Shown here piece by piece: positions 31,503 to 37,296 of a DNA stretch of 37,296 nt. Numbering within the stretch: position 1 is the stretch's first letter; each line of letters starts with the position of its first letter. A program made the position numbers and the translations under genes. The stretch spans positions 1 through 37,296 of the forward strand of contig JANXNV010000116.1 in NCBI GenBank assembly GCA_025353925.1, read 5' to 3'. The notes under the pieces are model-generated. The model saw nothing but the letters and a program-made list of their open reading frames with translations. It had not been told where the DNA came from and searched no databases. This DNA is from Armatimonadota bacterium (lineage in GTDB: Bacteria; Armatimonadota; Armatimonadia; Armatimonadales; Capsulimonadaceae).

Positions 31503-33224
31503 TTACTTGAAGCTGGGCAGGATGATCCCGCGCAGCATGATTTTTTGGGCGAATACAAACACGAGAAGGGTTGGAATAGTCGCGAGTGTCAGGGCGGCCA
31601 TCATCACGTACTGCGGCGCACCACTGGTCTGAAGCTCATACACCCAGACCATCAGAGTCCACATGTGGTGGTCCTGACAGGTCGTCATCGCATACAGAAA
31701 GCTCCCATAGGCCGCCGTGAACGAGGCTAGGCCGATATAAGCGAAGATCGGGCGGCTAAGAGGGAGCGTGATAGTCCAGAACATCCGCAGCTCGCTCGCG
31801 CCGTCCAGTGTCCCCGCTTCGTACAGTTCGCGCGGCAGGCTGTCGAAGAAGCCCTTTAGCAGAAAGATCGAGTAGCCGCTGGCCGCACCGGGCAGGATGA
31901 GTGCCGCGAACGAGTTCAGGAGGCCAAACTGTTTCAGGAGTAGGAAGTTCTGAATCAGCGAGACTTCCGACGGAAACGACATGGTCGCCAGCAGGAACAG
32001 CAGCACCCCGCTGCCGTAGGGCAGGTTGTACCGGGAAAGGGCATAGGCGCAGAGCGGGTTTACCACCAGCGTGGTCAGGACTGCCAAAAGGCAGTAGATC
32101 ACGGTCACCCAGACCGCTCGCCCATGCAGCAGAATGTACTGGATGACCAGGCTGTAATTGCGTGTCACGAAGTCCTGCCGGAGCGCGGCCCGGTGCTCCT
32201 GGACATAGGCCCAGTCGGATGCCTGCACCGGCATCGCTCCACGGTTCCAGCGGGTCTCCGGCGTATCGACCGAAAGCGACGACAGCGGCGCGACTTTAAG
32301 GAAGCCGAGCCAGTCCAGCAGAGGTGCCCCGGCGGCGGGAAGCGTATCCGGGTCGGGAAGAGCCGTGACCAACGGCTTTCCACGAGCTTTCAGATAGGCG
32401 GAATAGGCGGGCAGAGCAGTCGGGGCAACGGCGATAGCGCGGAACGGCAGCTTTGACCGAACAAATGCCTCCCAATCTTTGCGCTGCGTCGCACTGCCTT
32501 CAGGCCGTGCCGTCAGGTGAAACGCCGCGTAGGCACCGGCTGCTCCCTCCGGATGCGCCTCTTCCTTGAGCCATTTTTGGTAGAGGGGGTCCGCACCGAC
32601 AACGGTGAAAAAGTTCGGCGGCAGGGTCGCCTCGAAGGCTTTCCAGTCTTTGGATTTGGGCGTGTCGTCGGGCGTCCAGGACCGCTTGGTCGGCTCCTCG
32701 AAGGGCGGAAAGACCGTGCCAAACTCCTCATCTTCCTGACTGTAGGCGCGGCCCAAGGCGAGGATGTCGCCGTGGAAACGGTCGCGCAGGAAAGCGTGAT
32801 AGCGGTCCAGCAGCGGGCTGGGGCTAAACGCCGCCGCTGCCCCGCTGAAGCCGGTGGTTCGGTACCGAGCGGGGAGTGCCGCCGCAAACTCTTCCCAGGC
32901 TTTCAGCCGGGCCGGGTCAGACGCGGGCGGCGGAACGACATCGGTCAGCGACGCATAAGAGGTGCCGTATGCCGCATTGATCTGCCCCATGTCGCCTTTA
33001 TATTTGTCTTCGGCATATTTGCCGAACAAGGCCGTGTCGGAGTGCAGGTAACGGGGAAGGATCGCGTAATCGGCTTTCTCATACTGCGAAGTCATGGACT
33101 GACCGAGCATGACGAGGAAGGGATAGACCATCGTCACCGCGCCGAGGGACAAAACCAGGTACAGTGCACCAAGCAGAACGCGCATCTTCCAGGTCTTGCG
33201 ACCGACAGTGGGGATTAGGGTCAT
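31503..33224 (-). CDS. MalG-type sugar ABC-transporter permease with a ~290-residue insertion
   Basis: The 573-residue product is about twice the usual length of MalG-type permeases. TM1 (VLLGALYLVLSLGAVTMVYPFLVML) is followed by an insertion of about residues 62-350 before the usual NYSLVIQYILL segment. The five remaining helices come after it. The EAA loop that contacts the ATPase is intact (YEAGTLDGASELRMFWTITLPLSRP). By MalG topology the insertion should face the periplasm. It contains about four repeats with an aromatic-L-K segment, then a GD, AY or G turn, then PP, a W-x-x-F motif and LP. No solute-binding protein or partner permease is in the window. The -10 box TATAAT ends 5 nt before the ATG. 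Confidence 0.88.
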   Translation of the reverse strand: MTLIPTVGRKTWKMRVLLGALYLVLSLGAVTMVYPFLVMLGQSMTSQYEKADYAILPRYLHSDTALFGKYAEDKYKGDMGQINAAYGTSYASLTDVVPPPASDPARLKAWEEFAAALPARYRTTGFSGAAAAFSPSPLLDRYHAFLRDRFHGDILALGRAYSQEDEEFGTVFPPFEEPTKRSWTPDDTPKSKDWKAFEATLPPNFFTVVGADPLYQKWLKEEAHPEGAAGAYAAFHLTARPEGSATQRKDWEAFVRSKLPFRAIAVAPTALPAYSAYLKARGKPLVTALPDPDTLPAAGAPLLDWLGFLKVAPLSSLSVDTPETRWNRGAMPVQASDWAYVQEHRAALRQDFVTRNYSLVIQYILLHGRAVWVTVIYCLLAVLTTLVVNPLCAYALSRYNLPYGSGVLLFLLATMSFPSEVSLIQNFLLLKQFGLLNSFAALILPGAASGYSIFLLKGFFDSLPRELYEAGTLDGASELRMFWTITLPLSRPIFAYIGLASFTAAYGSFLYAMTTCQDHHMWTLMVWVYELQTSGAPQYVMMAALTLATIPTLLVFVFAQKIMLRGIILPSFK

Positions 33225-33229
33225 AAGAT

Positions 33230-33235
33230 ATTATA
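33230..33235 (-). promoter_or_regulatory. -10 box of the permease gene, leaderless geometry
   Basis: TATAAT on the minus strand ends 5 nt before the permease ATG, and no Shine-Dalgarno sequence is present. The -35 region, near the stop of the upstream methyltransferase gene, is weak (GTAGAA). Confidence 0.55.
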
Positions 33236-33254
33236 GCACGAATACGGCAGTGTT

Positions 33255-34046
33255 CTACGGCCAGCGGACAGTGTACAGTACAAACCGTGACTTCAAGACT
33301 TCGACGGCCTCGGACCGCCGGAACGTACGATGGGCAAAGCTCTGCGTTTCGGCCAGAAGCTCCTGATGCGCGGCATCGGAAATCGACCACATTTGCGAGT
33401 ATGTCCGGCGTGATAACGCCTCCAATGTCCGCGCGGTCGGCACGACCCGCCGCCAGGCAAGGCGCAGGGTTTCGAGCGTCTCGACCTGGGCCGTATGGCT
33501 GAGGTGAGCCAGCACCTGCGGTATCCCCGCGGCTCCCAGGCTCGGCGGCAGGAGGGCACGGGTGCGGGCTAATTCGTAATAGAAGTCTACGAGAGCCGAG
33601 CGGCCGCCCATCTCAATGCCGAGAAGCAGAACGCCCGTCTTCGGGATGAGCACGCGGCGAATCTCGGTCAGCACCAGCGGCCACAGCTCGATCAGGTGCA
33701 GGATATGCACCAGCAAAGCCCCGGCGAAGGCACCGTCCGTGAAGGGCAGCCGCTGCAAGTCCGCCTGTGCCAGTGCGATACGACCCGGCGCGGTCTTCCG
33801 GGAGATTCGCGCCATCATCGCCGGGGAAATATCCGTGCCGACGATTTGAGCGGGATAGGCTTGTGCCAGAGGTGCGGCAAAACGCCCTGTCCCCACCCCT
33901 CCATCCAGAAAGAGGCCTCCTGCCTCCAGGTGGGCTTCGCGGGCCAGGATACGGGCGATTTCGGTGAGAGTCGCATCGGGAATCACCCGGGTCAGATCGT
34001 AGTCCCCGGCGACGGATTCAAACGATTGGTACCGGCCCGGGGTCAT
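33255..34046 (-). CDS. SAM-dependent methyltransferase (class I)
   Basis: This is a 263-residue Rossmann-fold methyltransferase. Motif I reads LFLDGGVGTGRFAAPLA, motif II IVGTDISPAMM, motif III ALAQADLQRLPF, and the post-III segment contains EIRRVLIPKTGVLLL. This is the methyltransferase-11 (UbiE/small-molecule) layout. The substrate cannot be read from sequence. The ATG overlaps the tsaB stop (ATGA), so it is coupled to the tsaE-tsaB pair, although a functional link to t6A is not implied. The C-terminal 90 residues are helical and Arg-rich. Confidence 0.85.
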   Translation of the reverse strand: MTPGRYQSFESVAGDYDLTRVIPDATLTEIARILAREAHLEAGGLFLDGGVGTGRFAAPLAQAYPAQIVGTDISPAMMARISRKTAPGRIALAQADLQRLPFTDGAFAGALLVHILHLIELWPLVLTEIRRVLIPKTGVLLLGIEMGGRSALVDFYYELARTRALLPPSLGAAGIPQVLAHLSHTAQVETLETLRLAWRRVVPTARTLEALSRRTYSQMWSISDAAHQELLAETQSFAHRTFRRSEAVEVLKSRFVLYTVRWP

Positions 34047-34723
34047 GCGCCTGCGCCTAGGGAGTTAGGGGCTTTCTTCGGCGTACTGATCGACGGGGCG
34101 ACGACATAAAGCGGCACGAGGCCAAAGACTTCATCCGTGTCGCCCGCCGCCAGACGCCGCGCGGCCAGGAGTGCCAGGCCCTCCGGCGGGGTCCAGAGCT
34201 GCGTGAATTTTGGTCCCGTCCAGGCGGGGAGCTGCCGCGTGTCGCCGCAGACAAAGGCTCTCGGCAACACGCTCAGCCGCTGCGTCAGCTTGTCGATGGG
34301 AGCGGCGAACGGTTCTTCAAGGCACTGCCCATTTTGGGTGAGGGAAGCGTACACTTCTCCCTTGCGCGAGGGCAGCACGGCAGCGACGATTTCCCCGGTA
34401 TTTTGTGACGACCAGGCGGCGGCGTAAGCATCGAGCGTTCCGATTCCTACCAGCGGCTTGCCCGTGACCTGTGCCAGAGTTTTGGCAGTCGTCACTCCGA
34501 CGCGGACACCGGTGAACGAGCCGGGGCCGACGCCGACGGCGAAGGCCGATAAGTCGGGCAGGGTCAGAGAATTTCGGGTCAGCAGCGAGTCGACTTCGCC
34601 GAGCAGTCGCCGCGAAAGACTGCGCTTGCCCTCGAAGATGCTGACGGCCTGGACCGTTCCACCGTCATCGGAGAGTGCTAGGACGCAGTACTCCCCGCTG
34701 GTATCAAGTGCCAAAAAAGTCAT
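34043..34723 (-). CDS. tsaB: tRNA t6A synthesis protein TsaB
   Basis: This is a 226-residue protein from ATG 34723, which begins with the family opening MTFLALDTSGEYCVLAL. The upstream ATG at 34759 would add residues not seen in relatives. The ASKHA fold is recognisable by SAFAVGVGPGSFTGVRVGV and GIGTLDAYA. TsaB pairs with TsaD and TsaE to transfer threonylcarbamoyl to A37 of ANN-decoding tRNAs. It overlaps tsaE by 4 nt at its start and the methyltransferase by 4 nt at its end. tsaD is not in the window. Confidence 0.93.
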   Translation of the reverse strand: MTFLALDTSGEYCVLALSDDGGTVQAVSIFEGKRSLSRRLLGEVDSLLTRNSLTLPDLSAFAVGVGPGSFTGVRVGVTTAKTLAQVTGKPLVGIGTLDAYAAAWSSQNTGEIVAAVLPSRKGEVYASLTQNGQCLEEPFAAPIDKLTQRLSVLPRAFVCGDTRQLPAWTGPKFTQLWTPPEGLALLAARRLAAGDTDEVFGLVPLYVVAPSISTPKKAPNSLGAGA

Positions 34724-35181
34724 AGTCGGCTCAATATCTCTTTCGCCCGCTCCCCCCATGCCGTCATGATGATTTGCCGGGTTTCCATCGATTCCGCGGT
34801 CAGAGCAATGTCTAGCCGGTCAGCAGGCAGGGCGTCGGTGATCTTGTCCGCCCACTCGATTACAACCACTCCGTCGCCGCTCAGATATTCGTCAAATGCC
34901 AGATCGTAAAGGGCGGACGAGTCGGGCAGGCGGTAGACATCGAAATGATAGAGAGGAACGCGTCCGCCGGGATGCTCGGCCACCAGCGTGAAAGTCGGGG
35001 AGTTGACCGGCTCGTCCGGCGGCAAGCCGAGGCCGAGCGCGAGACCCTGGGTGAAGGTCGTTTTGCCCGCGCCGAGGTCTCCGATAAGGCAGAGAGTATC
35101 GCCCGGCACAAGCACTGCGCCGAGGGCCGCTGCCAGAGTGCGAGTTTCTTCCGCAGAATGTGTTTGGGTGGTACGGGTCAT
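34720..35181 (-). CDS. tsaE: tRNA t6A synthesis ATPase TsaE
   Basis: This is a 153-residue protein from ATG 35181, the usual TsaE size. Walker A is LIGDLGAGKTTFTQGLA. NSPTFTLVAEH, LYHFDVYRL and VVVIEWADKI complete the family set. TsaE hydrolyses ATP to reset the TsaB-TsaD complex in t6A formation. A longer open frame upstream runs into the end of thiL and lacks family features. It starts 25 nt after the thiL stop and overlaps tsaB by 4 nt. Confidence 0.93.
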   Translation of the reverse strand: MTRTTQTHSAEETRTLAAALGAVLVPGDTLCLIGDLGAGKTTFTQGLALGLGLPPDEPVNSPTFTLVAEHPGGRVPLYHFDVYRLPDSSALYDLAFDEYLSGDGVVVIEWADKITDALPADRLDIALTAESMETRQIIMTAWGERAKEILSRL

Positions 35182-35206
35182 AAAAATTCTGTTATGAGAA
35201 ATGCCG

Positions 35207-36220
35207 TCAGGAAGCAAAATGGTCCCAGCCACGGGCCGCAACAGGCAGGTCGCCGGAACCGTCCGGGGCGGCAAAGTGCAGGCCGGAGCGCAGGACTTCC
35301 CCGATTTGTGTTAGGGGAGTCCCGGTGGCACTGACTGCAGCGCGTACTGCTTCGACATTGCTTGGGGCGACCGCAATCAGCAGCTCAAAGTCTTCGCCCC
35401 CGGCCAGTGCGTAGTCGAGTGCCGTTTTGTCCAGCACGGCTTCGGCCGCCAGCAGAGCTTCCGAGAGCGGCAAAGTGGCTGTCTGGATTCGTGCCCCGAC
35501 ACCCGACGCAGCGCAGAGTTTGGGGAGTTCCCCCGCGAGGCCGTCACTGATGTCCATACACGCATGCACGAAGCCTGTTTCACGGGCCGCCCGGGCGGCA
35601 ACAATTCGCGGCTGGGGGCGGCGGTGGGCTGTCAGCAAGCCGTGGCTGAGCTTTTCCGCTTTTGCCGGGCCATGCGCCAGCAGGAGCGCAAGTCCCGCCG
35701 CGGAATCCCCGAGCGTGCCGGTCACGAGCAGAATATCGCCGACCTTCGCCCCGGAGCGTGTCAGTGCCGTGCCGCTCGGGACTGTTCCGATCTGGGTGAT
35801 ATTGATTGACAGGCCGCTCGGGGCGGAATTGGTATCTCCGCCCGCCAAACGTGCCCCGTAGCGGTTCAAGCAGTCGGAAAGGCCGTCGTAGAGCCGTTCC
35901 AAACCCTCCACGGTGTCTTCCGTGGTCAGTGCCAGTGAGACAAACGTGAAGGTCGGATCGGCCCCCATCGCCGCCATGTCCGACAGGTTCACCGCCGCCG
36001 CCTTCCAGCCGATGGAGTACGGATCACTCCAATCCCGCCGAAAGTGTACCCCTTCGATCAGCAGGTCCGTCGAGACGACAATTTGTAAACCAGCAGCCAA
36101 ATCCAAAATGGCGGCATCGTCGCCCAGCGGCAGAGCAAGGCCGTCCCCCGCCGCCCCCGCATAGGTGGCCCGGAGACGCTCGATAAACCCAAATTCGCCG
36201 CCGATTTCGGAAAGCAGCAT
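35207..36220 (-). CDS. thiL: Thiamine-monophosphate kinase ThiL
   Basis: This is a 337-residue protein from ATG 36220 (MLLSEIGGEFGFIERL). An upstream GTG at 36247 would overlap the preceding gene by 19 nt. ThiL phosphorylates thiamine monophosphate to the active diphosphate. Family motifs are LPLGDDAAI, VVSTDLLIEGVHFRRDWSDPYSIGWKAAAVNLSDMAAMGADP (metal and nucleotide site), LAGGDTNSA, HACMDISDGLAGEL and YALAGGEDFELL. All metal-binding Asp positions appear intact. It starts 8 nt after the aldo/keto reductase stop and shares that transcript. Other thiamine genes are not in the window. Confidence 0.94.
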   Translation of the reverse strand: MLLSEIGGEFGFIERLRATYAGAAGDGLALPLGDDAAILDLAAGLQIVVSTDLLIEGVHFRRDWSDPYSIGWKAAAVNLSDMAAMGADPTFTFVSLALTTEDTVEGLERLYDGLSDCLNRYGARLAGGDTNSAPSGLSINITQIGTVPSGTALTRSGAKVGDILLVTGTLGDSAAGLALLLAHGPAKAEKLSHGLLTAHRRPQPRIVAARAARETGFVHACMDISDGLAGELPKLCAASGVGARIQTATLPLSEALLAAEAVLDKTALDYALAGGEDFELLIAVAPSNVEAVRAAVSATGTPLTQIGEVLRSGLHFAAPDGSGDLPVAARGWDHFAS

Positions 36221-36228
36221 CGCAGGCG

Positions 36229-37194
36229 TTACCCGCCCCAGTTCCACATGACCGGATTGGTGTCTAACCGGTCGGTGACCGTGCGCCCGATCTCGTCGAT
36301 GGCTTCCAAGTCGTCTTCGTCGATCTCGACATTGCCGCCGACGGCATTCTGCGTCGCCTGCTCGGCATTCCGGGCACCGACAATGGCTGAGGTCTGCGGC
36401 TGGGCGATCAGCCAGGCGAGTGAGAGCTGGCCGAGGGTGACGCCGTATTTGTCGGCGAGTGGCCGCAGCATATCCAGAGCGTTCTGGGCACGCGCGTAGG
36501 TCTCACCCTGGAACAGCTTATTACTGGCCCGGTTGTCGCCATCCTCGAACTTGTGATCCCGGTCAAACTTGCCCGTCAGCAGGCCCTGGGCCATCGGGGA
36601 ATAGGCAATGATACTGATCTTATTCTCCACACAGTAGGGGACCGTCTCGGCCTCCACCTGACGCCAAAACAGCGAATACGGCGGCTGCAGGCTGTCGACC
36701 CGGCCAACCTGGGCCGCGGCTTCAAGCTGGGCACGGCTGAAGTTCGAGACACCGATGGCGCGAATCTTGCCTGCCTCTTTCAGCTTGCCCAATGCCCCCA
36801 TGCTCTCCTCGATGGGAACGACCTCGCTGCCGAAGCTGCCGGACGGCCAGTGGATCTGGTAAAGATCGATCCGGTCCGTGTTCAAGTTCTTCAGGGACCG
36901 CTCGCACGCCTCGACGATCTGGTCCGCTTTCAGGTGATCGGCAAAGACTTTGGTCAAAATCACGATCTGGTCCCGCTTGCCGCCGAGGGCCTGGGCCAAA
37001 ATCCGCTCGCTGTAGCCTTCGCCGTATGCTTCCGCGGTGTCGAAGGTCGTGATGCCGCTGTCGAAGGCGGCCTGATGCGCGGCAATCGTCTCCGCATCGT
37101 CGATATTGGTCCAGCCGGATTTCCCGGCCTGCCAGCCGCCGAAGATAATCGGCGTGATTTCTATTTTCGTTCGGCCCAGTAAGCGATTCTGCAT
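36229..37194 (-). CDS. Aldo/keto reductase
   Basis: This is a 321-residue NADPH-dependent reductase of the AKR superfamily, a TIM barrel. The catalytic tetrad is visible as D52 (TTFDTAEAYG), Y57, K82 (ILTKVF) and H115 (YQIHWPS). The cofactor region reads IGVSNFS and, near the end, SAIVGARNAEQ. It is closest in look to the AKR11/AKR13-like group (stress or xylose-type reductases), and the substrate is unknown. AAAGGA lies about 9 nt before the ATG. A strong promoter lies further upstream, and thiL follows directly. Confidence 0.93.
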   Translation of the reverse strand: MQNRLLGRTKIEITPIIFGGWQAGKSGWTNIDDAETIAAHQAAFDSGITTFDTAEAYGEGYSERILAQALGGKRDQIVILTKVFADHLKADQIVEACERSLKNLNTDRIDLYQIHWPSGSFGSEVVPIEESMGALGKLKEAGKIRAIGVSNFSRAQLEAAAQVGRVDSLQPPYSLFWRQVEAETVPYCVENKISIIAYSPMAQGLLTGKFDRDHKFEDGDNRASNKLFQGETYARAQNALDMLRPLADKYGVTLGQLSLAWLIAQPQTSAIVGARNAEQATQNAVGGNVEIDEDDLEAIDEIGRTVTDRLDTNPVMWNWGG

Positions 37195-37246
37195 ACGGTC
37201 GGTTCCTTTAGGAGGTGTTGAAATTAAACTGCCCCATGGGCAAATC

Positions 37247-37276
37247 AGTATAGGCGATGCCGCGCAGATTTGTCAA
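37247..37276 (-). promoter_or_regulatory. Promoter of the aldo/keto reductase-thiL-tsaE-tsaB group
   Basis: The minus strand carries an exact TTGACA (37276-37271), 18 nt, then TATACT (37252-37247). The expected +1 is near 37240, leaving a leader of about 45 nt with a Shine-Dalgarno sequence. This contrasts with the leaderless genes elsewhere in the window. Confidence 0.75.
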
Positions 37277-37296
37277 GCAAAGGGCCGGTTCCAGAG

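Overview
The window comes from a GC-rich, motile free-living bacterium with type IV pili and flagella. Gene content points to a lineage such as Armatimonadota: PilT/PilC next to flagellin-FliD-FliS, PadR-HAAS pairs, copper-amine-oxidase-like 'stalk' domains in exported proteins, a GH42-like exported protein and a MalG-type sugar permease. This placement is inference. No rRNA, tRNA, CRISPR array, prophage or complete insertion sequence was recognised.

Layout. Positions 1-2.2 kb hold the pilus retraction ATPase PilT and a small stress-type protein. From 2.3 to 7.2 kb two exported or membrane proteins lie on the minus strand: a beta-propeller-like protein and a double-VWA membrane protein. At 7.3-8.9 kb is a CrtI/PYROXD2-type oxidoreductase. 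At 9.3-10.0 kb is an MraZ-like protein fused to a STAS domain, preceded by three 10-bp direct repeats. From 10.2 to 11.7 kb runs a four-gene toxin-antitoxin island: RHH antitoxin, MazF, small antitoxin-like protein and PIN toxin. PilC follows, then a sigma factor fused to a degenerate GGDEF domain that keeps an RxxD I-site. From 14.5 to 17.3 kb come a DUF4190 protein, a 44-bp-arm inverted repeat, a PadR-HAAS pair and NDH-2. From 23.4 down to 17.3 kb runs a minus-strand group: DUF1385/YqhQ, ArgS, a stalk-domain protein and a GH42-like protein. From 23.5 to 28.6 kb is a flagellar cluster: fliC, fliD, fliS and a FlgN/FliT-like gene. MscS and a Fic protein bracketed by four AT-rich palindromes follow. 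The right end is on the minus strand: aldo/keto reductase, ThiL, TsaE, TsaB and a methyltransferase, then a sugar permease with a very large insertion and an unknown gene.

How it may work together. Sigma-28-type promoter sequences (TAAA, 15-16 nt, GCCGAnAN) stand before fliC, fliD and pilC. The pilC unit also carries the sigma-GGDEF fusion, so flagellar filament genes, a pilus platform gene and a possible c-di-GMP-sensing sigma factor appear tied together. This is the most promising undescribed system here. A second theme is leaderless transcription: several genes have a good -10 hexamer ending about 6 nt before the start codon and no Shine-Dalgarno sequence.
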